Shown one piece after another: positions 1 through 8,644 of a DNA stretch of 64,000 nt. Below the pieces are notes generated by a model. It saw only the letters and a program-made list of their open reading frames with translations. It did not search any database and had not been told where the DNA came from. Source of the DNA: Chitinivorax sp. B (GTDB lineage Bacteria; Pseudomonadota; Gammaproteobacteria; Burkholderiales; SCOH01); the NCBI RefSeq assembly GCF_005503445.1, contig NZ_SCOH01000020.1:37431-101430 (forward strand). Direction: 5' to 3'. Each line of letters begins with the position of its first letter. The first letter of the stretch is position 1. Position numbers and translations under genes: made by a program.

Positions 1-94
1 GTTCATCCGTACGACCACCCCGGCACGCAAAGCCGGTAAACGAAAAACAAATGTCAGTAGGCACGTTGCAGTTCATGCCCAGCAACTGGCACAT
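1..94 (-). CDS. yafJ: Class II glutamine amidotransferase, YafJ-like (N-terminal fragment, cut by window edge)
   Basis: Reading the minus strand from an ATG at 94, the first 31 codons give [20 protein letters not shown] and then a [11 protein letters not shown] stretch. This closely follows the N-terminus I know for YafJ-type class II (Ntn) glutamine amidotransferases, where Cys2 becomes the N-terminal nucleophile after removal of Met. The ATG is preceded on its own strand by an AAGGTGAAGG-like ribosome site. The rest of the gene lies to the left of the window, so length and completeness cannot be judged. The amide-transfer partner of YafJ proteins is unknown, so only a general glutamine amidohydrolase role is inferred. 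Confidence 0.82.
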   Translation of the reverse strand, partial: MCQLLGMNCNVPTDICFSFTGFACRGGRTDE

Positions 95-304
95 CCTTCA
101 CCTTGCTTCTTTAACCAATGATTGAAAAGGCGCATGGTGTCACCGTGCAGTGACAACAAGCGATGACCTTGTTCAGCTGCAGGTCAGCTGCGTATCCACA
201 TAATACCTATAAGCCTATATCAGCATATCATGGCGAATTGTAGATTGCCGCCAGATACAGTGCATCGCATATCCTGAACCTTACCTGAATTAGCTATTTT
301 AATT

Positions 305-325
305 GCCTGCCACTGGATGGCAGGC
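305..325. repeat. Perfect 8-bp inverted repeat (hairpin) in intergenic region
   Basis: GCCTGCCA at 305-312 and TGGCAGGC at 318-325 are exact complements around a 5-base loop. No T-run follows on either strand, so it is not a typical intrinsic terminator. It may be a regulatory hairpin or operator; function unknown. Confidence 0.4.
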
Positions 326-1016
326 CTGTCCCATCAATGGATTCGATAGTTCATTTATAGGCTTGGTGGCATCACATGATTTGTTTATTCATGGCCTTAT
401 GATTATGAACTTATGCAATCAACGTGTCTTGAACTTGTTGTTTATCTTTGATGTGTTGTTTTTTCCCACCTTCCAATAACTGCACATTTGGATATTTCAT
501 CAAAATATCCTTCATGTGATATGTTTAGTGAAACGGTAACTTTTTGACCTGTCAATTCCGCATGTATGCAATCAGTATCTTGATGGGTATGCCTGTTACC
601 TAGCAGCATCAGCAAATTAGAAAAAAATGATGCATGCATATGATGGGTAATGTTTTCTGTACTGGAGTGGTCATGTATATTGGAAAATCGACTCAAACCC
701 ATGCCTGTCAATAACACGTCATTACAATTTAATGAATGACAAGGTAATATTTGTTTTTTGATGGCTTGATTTGTGTATGAATGTAAAACAACAGCGTTTT
801 TCAAATGCGGCGATCTTGCGTTGCTTACCCTTTGTTTTTGTTATTTCATTGATTTTTAATGATAAATATTGATATTTGCTCTGGTTGGTGTGCTGAGAAA
901 TCGATATCTGAACAACGTAAATTGTTGCGGTACAGCAAAAAATCTTGTTAAGATGGGCTGGATATTCCATTTGCCTAAGCGCTATGTGTGGTAACATCGC
1001 TTTGGCATGTTATGGC

Positions 1017-1032
1017 TGGTCGTTACACTGCA
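1017..1032 (+). promoter_or_regulatory. Candidate sigma-54 (-24/-12) promoter of the PEP-CTERM gene
   Basis: TGGTCGTTACACTGCA places GG (1018-1019) and GC (1030-1031) exactly 10 bases apart, as in the consensus TGGCAC-N5-TTGC. The TGG and TGCA blocks match; the CAC half of the -24 element does not. A transcript would start near 1043, just ahead of the ribosome site at 1057-1063. In PEP-CTERM/EPS organisms, genes of this class are often under a PrsK/PrsR sigma-54 system (established), so the site is plausible but unproven. Confidence 0.35.
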
Positions 1033-1071
1033 TGACTAGCCACTATCGTTGCTTGTAAGGAGGGCTAATCG

Positions 1072-1626
1072 ATGCGTACTCAGTTTAAGGCTTTATGGCT
1101 GTTCCTGATGTTGATGGCAGGTAGTCCGGTATTCGCTGCTTTACCTGGGATGTCGTTGGAGTCTCGGCCTGCAGCAATCTCGCCTGTCGATGAGGATGAT
1201 CAGAATCAGACATTCTCGTTTGGGTTGCTGACAGGTGATACGGGACGTGGTCAGTACGTCGGCCATCATAAGACACTGGGCGGTTCGTTTGGTGATGTCA
1301 TTAGTTTCTCGTTGGCGAATGTTTCGAAGCTGGGTTTTCAATATTTCCAGTTTTCTACATTCCCAAATAGTCTGAACTTGCGTGGTCTTGATCTGTACAG
1401 TGCTGTTGGCAATACCTTGCTTGTCCGTGGTACGGACAAATTGGTTACAACCCTGGGTGTGGGTAACTATTATCTGCGTATCAGCGGTTTTACTGGCGCG
1501 TTGGGTGGTGATTATGCACTGGGTGCCCGGGTTTCTCCAATTCCGGAGCCGTCTGAAGGGTTGATGTTACTTGCCGGGATTGGTGTAGTGGGTTTGGCGA
1601 TTATGCGCCGCAAGCGGCAGGCATGA
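1072..1626 (+). CDS. PEP-CTERM sorting-domain protein (small secreted protein)
   Basis: This is a 184-residue exported protein. Residues 1-22 form a Sec signal peptide (hydrophobic core, cleavage after PVFA). The C-terminus is a textbook PEP-CTERM signal: Pro-Glu-Pro at about 158-160, a hydrophobic segment of about 16 residues, then the basic tail MRRKRQA. Such signals are recognised by exosortase, here the XrtB encoded 4 kb downstream. The middle has the SFGDVISFSL-type pattern of small FxDxF-like PEP-CTERM proteins. A strong AAGGAGG site precedes the ATG. It stands at the head of the EPS cluster and is separated from epsD by a GC-rich hairpin, so it may be transcribed at a higher level than the rest. 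The function of the mature domain is unknown. Confidence 0.9.
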   Translation: MRTQFKALWLFLMLMAGSPVFAALPGMSLESRPAAISPVDEDDQNQTFSFGLLTGDTGRGQYVGHHKTLGGSFGDVISFSLANVSKLGFQYFQFSTFPNSLNLRGLDLYSAVGNTLLVRGTDKLVTTLGVGNYYLRISGFTGALGGDYALGARVSPIPEPSEGLMLLAGIGVVGLAIMRRKRQA

Positions 1627-1656
1627 TCTTTAACATGTATTTTGGTAAGCATTTGA

Positions 1657-1682
1657 TCGGCCGCTCCGTTACGGGCGGCCGA
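1657..1682 (+). terminator. Hairpin between the PEP-CTERM gene and epsD (attenuator/terminator-like)
   Basis: TCGGCCGC (1657-1664) and GCGGCCGA (1675-1682) form a perfect 8-bp GC-rich stem around a 10-base loop, 30 bases after the PEP-CTERM stop codon. The following T-run is poor, so it may only partly terminate, or it may protect the 3' end of the upstream message. Confidence 0.5.
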
Positions 1683-1715
1683 AAGTTTCATATGGATCTA
1701 GGTGTCGGGGGAAAC

Positions 1716-2639
1716 GTGCAAATTACTCGAATCGCGCTTGCGCTGTGTGTGCCTGCAGTTGTGCTGATGGCAGGTTGTGGAAAAAAAGACGCTGCACAGG
1801 AAGCTTCGCAGGTTGTCGCAAAAGTAGGCGAGACTGAGATTACTGTTCATCAACTCAATCATGCGATGGCGTCAGTGCCAGCCAAGCCGGAGCAGGCCGC
1901 CGAAGTTCGCAAGCAGGTATTGGAAGGCTTGGTGGAACAGCAAGCATTGGTCAATCTGGCGATGGAATCAAAACTGGACCGTGATCCGGCTGCATTGCTG
2001 GCCATGGAAGCAGCCAAGCAGCAGGTTTTGGCCCGTCATTATCTGGAGCGCCAGCTGGGCCAGTCGGTTGAGGTGTCAGAGGAAAAGGTCAAGGCGTACT
2101 TCAGTGAGCATCCTCAGTTGTTTGAGCATCGCAAGATCTATGAGCTGAATGAAATGATTGTTCAAGGAGGGAATAGCAACCTACCCGTCGAAATTGCCAA
2201 GCGTATTGAAGCCGGTGAGAGTGTGGCGGCTATCAAATCCTTCGTTGAGCAATCTGGTGGAAAAGCTTCGATCAGCAGTGAGGTGAAGGCTGCTGAGCAG
2301 ATTCCGTTGGCGGTGTTGCCAAAATTGGCGTCATTACCGGAACGCCGTGCTCTATTGGTGCCCGCTGCGGGCCGCTTGACGGTCATTGAGCTGACCGGTT
2401 CTCGCCTTGAGCCGGTGGATTATGCCAAGGCTAAACCTGTGATCGGCACTTATCTGCAAAATCAGGCTCGTGCCGAAAAAGTTAAGTCTTTGGTGGCTGA
2501 TGCGCGTAGCAAGGCACAGATTTCCTATGTCGGTGAGTTTGCAGGGGCCGCTCCTGTAGCTGTACCTGCATCTGCGGCAACTGCGGATGTCAAAGTGCGT
2601 GATGACATGATTACCCAGGGTGTTGGGGCATTGAAATGA
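1716..2639 (+). CDS. epsD: EpsD-family peptidyl-prolyl isomerase lipoprotein of the EPS cluster
   Basis: A GTG at 1716 begins a lipoprotein signal of about 20 residues with the lipobox LMAGC. An upstream in-frame ATG at 1623 would run through the hairpin at 1657-1682 and bury this signal, so the GTG start is preferred (307 residues). The body resembles parvulin/SurA-like EpsD proteins: a helical N-terminal chaperone part, then a parvulin-like segment starting near VSEEKVKAYFSEHP. EpsD is a standard member of exosortase-B EPS loci and is thought to assist folding or assembly of the export machinery in the periplasm. The stop codon overlaps the start of epsE (ATGA). Confidence 0.85.
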   Translation: MQITRIALALCVPAVVLMAGCGKKDAAQEASQVVAKVGETEITVHQLNHAMASVPAKPEQAAEVRKQVLEGLVEQQALVNLAMESKLDRDPAALLAMEAAKQQVLARHYLERQLGQSVEVSEEKVKAYFSEHPQLFEHRKIYELNEMIVQGGNSNLPVEIAKRIEAGESVAAIKSFVEQSGGKASISSEVKAAEQIPLAVLPKLASLPERRALLVPAAGRLTVIELTGSRLEPVDYAKAKPVIGTYLQNQARAEKVKSLVADARSKAQISYVGEFAGAAPVAVPASAATADVKVRDDMITQGVGALK

Positions 2640-3430
2640 AATCGGTTGTAGTGCGTTTGGTTGCATTCTGGTTGTGCTTGCAATCGGCAATCTGTTTTGC
2701 GGCTGCAGGGGACTATCAGCTTGGTGCTGGCGACATACTGCGTATTTCTGTCTATGGCCAGCAGGATCTGACGACTGAGGCGCGGGTGAGCGAAGCTGGT
2801 GGTGTTGTTTTTCCGCTGGTGGGCGATGTGGCTGTTGCAGGTTTGAGTGCAAAAGAAGCTGGACTGCGGATTGCTGAGGCATTAAAGCGTGGTGGCTTTG
2901 TCAGGCAGCCGGAAGTCAGTGTACTGGTGACGCAATTCCGTAGTAAACAAGTGTCGGTGTTGGGGAATGTCAACAAGCCCGGCCGCTACCCATTGGAGAC
3001 AACCTCATCACTGACAGATCTACTGGCTATGGCAGGTGGTATGGCATCACAGGCGGCTGACGATATCGTGTTGATCCAGCGAAAAGATGGTAAGTCTGTG
3101 CGTCGTGAGATCGACGTGTTGGCGTTGCTTCAACAAGGGGATCGCTCGGTGGATCAGGTCATGGCAAATGGAGACGTTATCTATGTGCCACGCGCCGCTG
3201 TTTTCTATATCTATGGCGAGGTGCAGCGCCCAGGTGCATATCGTCTTGAGCGGAAGATGACGGTCGCACAGGCATTATCGTTGGGTGGTGGGGTTGGTCC
3301 ACGTGGTTCTGAGGGGCGGATTGTCGTGAAGCGGCGTGATGCAAAAGGTGTATTGCAAACCGTCTCGATCAGCGTGGATGACCTCATCCAGTCCGACGAC
3401 GTGTTGCAAGTCAAAGAGCGTGTTTTCTAA
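2636..3430 (+). CDS. epsE: Polysaccharide export protein EpsE (Wza-like, SLBB domains)
   Basis: This 264-residue protein has an N-terminal signal peptide ending near CFAAAG, then a Poly_export domain (about 24-100, starting YQLGAGDILRISVYG). Two SLBB-type domains follow (about 105-160 and 188-245, each with a PGRY/PGAYRLE motif). It lacks the lipobox and the long C-terminal amphipathic helix of E. coli Wza, as is common for EpsE. It should form, or contribute to, the outer-membrane/periplasmic conduit for the polysaccharide, working with EpsF and EpsL. It is coupled to epsD by a 4-base overlap. Confidence 0.93.
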   Translation: MKSVVVRLVAFWLCLQSAICFAAAGDYQLGAGDILRISVYGQQDLTTEARVSEAGGVVFPLVGDVAVAGLSAKEAGLRIAEALKRGGFVRQPEVSVLVTQFRSKQVSVLGNVNKPGRYPLETTSSLTDLLAMAGGMASQAADDIVLIQRKDGKSVRREIDVLALLQQGDRSVDQVMANGDVIYVPRAAVFYIYGEVQRPGAYRLERKMTVAQALSLGGGVGPRGSEGRIVVKRRDAKGVLQTVSISVDDLIQSDDVLQVKERVF

Positions 3431-3472
3431 AGCGTTGGCCCGTTAAATGATGTATTTGGACAGGAAAACACC

Positions 3473-4912
3473 ATGACATTTGGTCAGTTCATAATGGCCT
3501 TGCGTGCCAGATATTGGGTGGTTCTACTGTGTTTGGCTGTGACGGTGAGTGTGGTTGCTGTTATCAGCCTCGTTATGCCGAAAAGTTACTCATCAACGGC
3601 CATGGTCTTGGTGGACACCAAGGCGAATGATCCGTTGACTGGCATGATGACCCCGGCGTTGATGATGCCTGGGTACATGTCGACCCAGTTGGACGTACTG
3701 ACCAGTCGAACGGTCGCTGTCAAAGTTGTGGACAAACTACATCTTGCCGATAACCCGGAAGTGCGTGAGCAGTTTCAGAGTGACACCAAGGGACGTGGCG
3801 AAATCCGTTACTGGCTGGCCGAGCTACTTCTCAAAAAACTGGATGCCCGTCCTTCTCGTGACAGCAATGTCATTGAAGTGTCATTTGCCAACGAAAATCC
3901 GCAGTTTGCAACATTGCTTGCCAATGCATTTGCGGATGCTTTTATTGAAACAAGCCTTGATTTGAAGGTTGCACCCGCTCGTCAAACGGCTGCTTGGTTC
4001 GATCAGCAGCTCAAGGGATTGCGCAGCAATCTCGAAAATGCACAGCGTCAGTTGTCAGCGTACCAGCAGGAAAAGGGTATTGTCGCGATTGATGAGCGGT
4101 TGGACGTTGAAAATGCCAAGTTGATTGAATTAAGTAGCTTGGTAACCAGCGCGCAAGGTTTACGAGTAGAAGGTCAATCGCGGCAGCGACAGTTGGGTGA
4201 AGTATCTCGTTCGGGTCGTGAATCATTGCCTGAAGTCATGACCAGCCCAATTGTACAGAATCTCAAGGCGGAGCTGGCAAGGGCGGAATCTCGCTTGGCA
4301 GATGCTGCCGAGCGCCTGGGTAAGAATCACCCCCAGTTCAAGCAGGCACAGACAGAAGTTGACAGCATTCGTCAGAAATTGGATTACGAAATTCGGACGG
4401 CTAGTACCAGTATTGTCAATACGGCGCAAATGCAACAGAAGCGGGAAGGTGAGCTGAAGGCGGCTTTGGCCGCGCAGAAAGCAAAAGTGCTGGAACTGAA
4501 AAAACTACGTGATGAAATGGGTGTGTTGACGCGTGAAGTTGAGAATGCGCAGCGGGCTTTTGATACCGCTTTGCAACGAGCCAGTCAGACACGGATGGAG
4601 AGCGAGGCTAATCAATCAAACGTGGTGTTACTTGCCCGCGCCGTCGAACCGATTGATCCGTCACGTCCGCGTATTGCATTGAACATTGCACTGTCCATTT
4701 TTCTGGGCGGGGTCTTGGGCGTGTTGTGTGCTTTCCTGATGGAGTTATTTGATCGGCGGGTTCGTAGTGCAGATGAATTGGCTACCGTGCTGGATACTCG
4801 AGTCCTCGCAACATTGCCCAAATATGATTCAAAAAATCCCACACGCCGCTGGCGCTGGCGTCGTCGTAAATCGGCGACCCACCCCATTGTCACGACTACT
4901 GTGCAGTATTGA
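3473..4912 (+). CDS. epsF: Chain-length determinant protein EpsF (Wzz/PCP family)
   Basis: This 479-residue inner-membrane protein has the layout of a polysaccharide co-polymerase. There is a Wzz domain with a transmembrane helix at about 14-36, a periplasmic domain with a long coiled coil (about 175-380), a second transmembrane helix at about 390-415 preceded by the proline-rich PSRPR motif, and a short cytoplasmic tail. The tail ends in a very Arg-rich stretch (RRWRWRRRKS). It regulates chain length and couples polymerisation to export, normally together with the EpsG kinase encoded next. Confidence 0.93.
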   Translation: MTFGQFIMALRARYWVVLLCLAVTVSVVAVISLVMPKSYSSTAMVLVDTKANDPLTGMMTPALMMPGYMSTQLDVLTSRTVAVKVVDKLHLADNPEVREQFQSDTKGRGEIRYWLAELLLKKLDARPSRDSNVIEVSFANENPQFATLLANAFADAFIETSLDLKVAPARQTAAWFDQQLKGLRSNLENAQRQLSAYQQEKGIVAIDERLDVENAKLIELSSLVTSAQGLRVEGQSRQRQLGEVSRSGRESLPEVMTSPIVQNLKAELARAESRLADAAERLGKNHPQFKQAQTEVDSIRQKLDYEIRTASTSIVNTAQMQQKREGELKAALAAQKAKVLELKKLRDEMGVLTREVENAQRAFDTALQRASQTRMESEANQSNVVLLARAVEPIDPSRPRIALNIALSIFLGGVLGVLCAFLMELFDRRVRSADELATVLDTRVLATLPKYDSKNPTRRWRWRRRKSATHPIVTTTVQY

Positions 4913-4922
4913 GGATTGATGT

Positions 4923-5819
4923 ATGGATTTAGCCACCGCCCGGAATATTGAAGCGCCGAACAAGACGGCTGTCGCCAATGACCCCTCACAGACAAGAGTG
5001 GCTATTGGCAAACTGTTGGTTGAGGCTGGTTGTATCCGGCGTGAGGACTTGGAACGAATCGACACTGTTCGCCGCGAGAAATGCATCCGCTTTGGTGAGG
5101 CGGCAGTGTTGATGGGCTTGGCAAAGGAGGAGGATGTACTCCGGGCGCTTTCACGGCAGTTTGCGTTTGATTGGGTTTCGCCTAGTGAGACTAAGCTGAG
5201 TAAAGAGCTTTGCGTGTTGTTTGATCCGTTTGGGCGCGAGGCTGAAGCATTGCGCACCATACGTGGTCAACTACTATTGCGTTGGTTCGATAGTGGTCAA
5301 AAACAATTGGCGATTTGTTCACCACATCGGCAATCCGGTTGCTCTCATGTTGCTGCCAATTTGGCCGTACTGTTCGCCCAGTTGGGTGGTCGAACGCTGT
5401 TGATTGATGCCAATTTCCGCCAGCCACGTCTGGATGAGTTGTTTTCGTTGGCCCCGCGAGGTGGGCTGGCTGATGTATTGGCAGGGCGTGCCAAGGTCGA
5501 TGTCTTTCAGCGTGTATCTCAAGTGGCCAATCTGTGGGTGGTACCTGCTGGCCCGATTCCACCCAATCCGCAAGAGCTATTGGCACGGCAATTGTTTTAC
5601 AAGGTATTGCAGTATTACCAGCGCCACTTTGATTTGATCTTGATTGATACACCCGCCTATGACATGGGGGCCGATCTTGAATTGGTTGCGAGTCGTGTGG
5701 GTGGTGCATTGGTTGTGGCACGTAATAATCATACCAAGTTGAAGGTAGTACGAAATCTTCAAGCTGATCTGATGAGGAGTGGAGTCACGTTATGTGGTGG
5801 TGTGCTCAACGAATACTGA
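4923..5819 (+). CDS. epsG: EpsG-family chain-length determinant kinase-like protein with degenerate Walker A
   Basis: This 298-residue cytoplasmic protein has two parts. Residues about 20-85 are the MshEN/GspE-like N-terminal domain typical of EpsG (IGKLLVEAGCIRREDLE). Residues about 95-290 are a MinD/CapB-type P-loop domain. The Walker A' block LLIDANFRQPRLDEL and the later IDTPAYDMGADLE block are present. However, the loop that should read GxGK(S/T) is SGCSH, with Cys140 where the catalytic Lys is expected. There is also no C-terminal tyrosine cluster, only one terminal Tyr. It may bind nucleotide poorly and act structurally with EpsF. Family assignment is firm; kinase activity is doubtful. 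Confidence 0.85.
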   Translation: MDLATARNIEAPNKTAVANDPSQTRVAIGKLLVEAGCIRREDLERIDTVRREKCIRFGEAAVLMGLAKEEDVLRALSRQFAFDWVSPSETKLSKELCVLFDPFGREAEALRTIRGQLLLRWFDSGQKQLAICSPHRQSGCSHVAANLAVLFAQLGGRTLLIDANFRQPRLDELFSLAPRGGLADVLAGRAKVDVFQRVSQVANLWVVPAGPIPPNPQELLARQLFYKVLQYYQRHFDLILIDTPAYDMGADLELVASRVGGALVVARNNHTKLKVVRNLQADLMRSGVTLCGGVLNEY

Positions 5820-5835
5820 TTTTTAGAGATCAATC

Positions 5836-6699
5836 ATGACAGTTGCCCTGCGTGCATTTCGTTTGGCCGACTTCTTACCTCTTTTGGCGGGGTCGGCAGT
5901 GTTGTTTATTCCGACCTATATCAGTTTGTTCAATGGGCTTTGGCAAGCCGATGAGCAGGCTCATGGGCCAATCGTATTGGCCATGTCAATCTGGTTGCTC
6001 TGGTCACGGCGTGAAACATTGCTGGCGCTGGAGGCTCGACCGGCCAGCTTGGCTGCATGGAGTATGCTGGTATTGGGTTGTTTGTGTTACGTTCTTGGCC
6101 GGTCTCAGGATATTGTTATTCTGGAGCTAGGCGCTCAGATTCCAATTATTACTGCATTGCTGTTATTCCATTGGGGATGGCGTGCCGTCAAAATTTGCCT
6201 ATTCCCGCTATTGTTTCTCATTTTCATGTTGCCATTGCCTGGCGCATTTGTTGATGCGGCGACAGCCACTCTTAAGCTTCATGTCTCAACAATTGCAGAG
6301 ACGTTACTTTATGGTCTGGGATATCCTGTTGCCAGAAATGGCGTCATGCTGAATATCGGACAGTATCAGCTTTTGGTGGCGGATGCTTGCTCTGGTTTGC
6401 ATTCCATGTTTTCACTAACAGCAATGGGATTGCTGTACCTTTATCTGATGGGATATCGCTCAGTACTGCGGAATTTAACACTCGCGATGTTGATTTTGCC
6501 AATTGCTTTTCTAGCGAATGTCATTCGAGTTATTGCGCTGGTGTTAATCACCTTTTATCAGGGAAATGAAGCCGCGCAAGGTTTTATTCATGGTTTTGCG
6601 GGCATATTTTTGTTTATTGTTGCGTTGCTGGGTTTATTGTCAATTGATTCGTTAATTGGTTTGGTTGGTAACAAACCTAAGTCTGGAGTCAGCAAATGA
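5836..6699 (+). CDS. xrtB: Exosortase B (XrtB/EpsH), PEP-CTERM protein-sorting transpeptidase
   Basis: This is a 287-residue integral membrane protein with about eight transmembrane helices. The exosortase catalytic triad is visible: Cys185 in VADACSGLHS, Arg231 in NVIRVIAL and His252 in FIHGFAG. Exosortases cleave the PEP-CTERM signal of exported proteins at the inner membrane. The obvious local substrate is the product of 1072-1626. The position between epsG and epsI is the standard gene order for the B-type system. The start codon has no strong ribosome site, but the spacing of 16 bases from epsG suggests a common transcript. Confidence 0.95.
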   Translation: MTVALRAFRLADFLPLLAGSAVLFIPTYISLFNGLWQADEQAHGPIVLAMSIWLLWSRRETLLALEARPASLAAWSMLVLGCLCYVLGRSQDIVILELGAQIPIITALLLFHWGWRAVKICLFPLLFLIFMLPLPGAFVDAATATLKLHVSTIAETLLYGLGYPVARNGVMLNIGQYQLLVADACSGLHSMFSLTAMGLLYLYLMGYRSVLRNLTLAMLILPIAFLANVIRVIALVLITFYQGNEAAQGFIHGFAGIFLFIVALLGLLSIDSLIGLVGNKPKSGVSK

Positions 6700-7361
6700 G
6701 TTTGCCTAGTCTGATCGCTGGGGTGGTAATGTTGGCCAGTGCTTATGCTGCAGTTGCAATGAAGCCGACGCATCACATGGCCCAGTTACAGCCTATTCAG
6801 TTGCAATCGGTTATTCCAGAGAAAATAGGTGAGTGGACACTTGATAAAACACCAGCGATTGATCAAATCAATCCAGAGGTTCAAGCGAAAATCAATCGAA
6901 TTTATAGTCAATTAGTACAGCGCACATATGTGAATAGCTTGGGACATCGGATCATGCTCTCTATTGCCTATGGTGGAGATCAAAGCGACGCGTTGCGTGT
7001 GCACCGGCCCGAGGTTTGTTACGGATCTCAGGGCTTCCAGGTCAGTCAACAAACGTTGGCGATGTTTCAGCATGGTGATGCCAAAGTGCCGATTCGTCGA
7101 TTGGTTGCGGCAATGGGTAATCGAATTGAGCCAATTACTTATTGGATGACAGTTGGTGAAAAAGTAGCACTGACAGGGTGGCAGCATAAGCTTGCACAGC
7201 TCAGCTATGGGGTGGATCGAGTCATTCCCGATGGCATGGTGTTTCGTGTGTCGACAGTCGGTCTGGACGTGGAAACCAGCTATCGAAATCAGGAAAACTT
7301 TCTAGCACAGTTGTACAAGTCGTTGCCCTCAACTGAGCGAAATCGCATCTTTGGTGCCTGA
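6696..7361 (+). CDS. epsI: EpsI, exosortase-B-associated protein (DUF3485 family)
   Basis: This 221-residue protein has an N-terminal membrane anchor or signal (about 4-21) and a periplasmic EpsI domain (about 35-215). Typical elements are IGEWTLD near the start and the conserved HRPEVCYGSQGF segment around residues 103-114. It overlaps xrtB by 4 bases (ATGA), so the two are translationally coupled, as in other exosortase loci. EpsI is required for EPS formation or the sorting process, but its biochemical activity is not known. Confidence 0.92.
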   Translation: MSLPSLIAGVVMLASAYAAVAMKPTHHMAQLQPIQLQSVIPEKIGEWTLDKTPAIDQINPEVQAKINRIYSQLVQRTYVNSLGHRIMLSIAYGGDQSDALRVHRPEVCYGSQGFQVSQQTLAMFQHGDAKVPIRRLVAAMGNRIEPITYWMTVGEKVALTGWQHKLAQLSYGVDRVIPDGMVFRVSTVGLDVETSYRNQENFLAQLYKSLPSTERNRIFGA

Positions 7362-7414
7362 GTCTGAATGGTTCTTTGTGGTAAAAGCAATTTGCCTGGT
7401 AGCAAAGGTTTGGC

Positions 7415-8596
7415 ATGCGTTTGTTATATGTTGTTCGAGAGGGATGTGATACCAAGAGGCCAGATGTCTATGGACTATTTGGTTGCTATCTTGCTGGTTT
7501 AGGTGTTGAAAGCCACTTGTTGGCGAGCCCTGTCGTCAAACAACTACCTTATGCGTGGCCTGGTGGCGAGATGCTAATCAAGCCGCGAATGGTGTCTGGC
7601 TTGAAAGCAAAATGCTGGCAATTGCTTTTTCCTCTGGTGTTGGTGGTAGTCAAGCCCAAATATGATGCTGTCGTTGTTCGAGATAAAACATTAAGTGGTC
7701 TATTCTTTTATTTGTACGCACGTCTCCTTCGCTTGCCCTTCATCTTTTGGGTGTCTTATCCGGTAGGTGAGGCGTACGACTCATTGGCAACGTTGACTCC
7801 GCAACAGATAAAAAAAGCACTTTATCGCCTGAGAGGTAAGCTAAGTAAATTGGTGGTTGATAAAGTGTTAATACCTAATTCGGATTTGGCATTTCTACAG
7901 AGCGAGCAAATGGTAAGTCAGTACATTATCAATGGTGTGCTGCCGAGTAAATTGATCCCTGTTCCAATGTGCGTGGAATGGAAGAAAATCAACGCATTTC
8001 ATGAGCAAATTGATTGGGACTCCAAAAAGCAGGTTGGTTGTAAACTTGCTTATCTTGGGACGTTGGATCTTAGACGTGAGCCATTTTTTATGCTACAGGT
8101 CTTAAAGCGATTACGCCATCGCTACCCCGATCTGACATTGATATTGATTGGTGATTGTCCGTCACAGAGTGAACGGGATTTGCTGGACCAAATGATTGCC
8201 GATTTGGAGCTTACCAATGCGGTTACCGTGACTGGATGGCTGTCGCAGCATCAGGCATGGCAACACCTATGTGGCAATGTCATTGGTTTGTCACCTGTTC
8301 CTGTAAATGATCTCTATCAGGTTTCATCTCCCACTAAAACAATTGAGTATTTGGCTTTGGGTGTACCTGCAGTTGTCACTCCTATCCCAGACCAGCGAAC
8401 CGTGATTGAGGAAAGTGGGGCAGGGTTATGTGCTGATATGACGGAGATTGATTTTGCCAACGCCGTTTCAGAATTGCTTGATAGCCCAGAAAAGCGATAT
8501 GCAATGGCAGTAAATGGTATTGACTATGTTCGACGAACACGAACATATGAGGGTTCGTCCAAATTAATCTATCAGCATTTGATGTCGATGCAGTAA
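7415..8596 (+). CDS. Glycosyltransferase, GT4-like
   Basis: This 393-residue GT-B fold protein has an N-terminal acceptor half (MRLLYVVREGCDTKRPD) and a C-terminal donor half. The latter contains the pattern KLAYLGTLDLRREPF, then LTLILIGD and the sugar-nucleotide site SSPTKTIEYLALGVPAVVTP with the EX7E-type Glu. These indicate a retaining family 4 transferase adding one sugar of the EPS repeat on the cytoplasmic side of the membrane. The linkage cannot be predicted. From here to about 13.4 kb the DNA looks more AT-rich than the conserved eps genes. Confidence 0.85.
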   Translation: MRLLYVVREGCDTKRPDVYGLFGCYLAGLGVESHLLASPVVKQLPYAWPGGEMLIKPRMVSGLKAKCWQLLFPLVLVVVKPKYDAVVVRDKTLSGLFFYLYARLLRLPFIFWVSYPVGEAYDSLATLTPQQIKKALYRLRGKLSKLVVDKVLIPNSDLAFLQSEQMVSQYIINGVLPSKLIPVPMCVEWKKINAFHEQIDWDSKKQVGCKLAYLGTLDLRREPFFMLQVLKRLRHRYPDLTLILIGDCPSQSERDLLDQMIADLELTNAVTVTGWLSQHQAWQHLCGNVIGLSPVPVNDLYQVSSPTKTIEYLALGVPAVVTPIPDQRTVIEESGAGLCADMTEIDFANAVSELLDSPEKRYAMAVNGIDYVRRTRTYEGSSKLIYQHLMSMQ

Positions 8597-8644
8597 GTTA
8601 GGCCAGGGTGGCGGCACCATGTCTATTTTCTGTTTCATTTTATT

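Larger units (their letters stand above)
95..1071. other. Long AT-rich intergenic region without a convincing gene
   Basis: About 980 bases separate the amidotransferase start (minus) from the PEP-CTERM gene (plus). The right two thirds are clearly AT-rich. I see a perfect 8-bp hairpin at 305-325 and a candidate sigma-54 promoter at 1017-1032. A minus-strand open frame at 442-804 has a TTG start, no ribosome site and no recognisable family, so I do not call it. Confidence 0.6.

Noticed and set aside
20..45. ACGCAAAGCC resembling the core of the c-di-GMP-I (GEMM) riboswitch, with a small flanking hairpin.
   Set aside because: The surrounding riboswitch helices are absent and the bases are codons of the YafJ-like gene on the minus strand.
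442..804. Minus-strand open frame of 120 codons in the left intergenic region.
   Set aside because: TTG start, no ribosome site, no family resemblance, and composition like the AT-rich surroundings.
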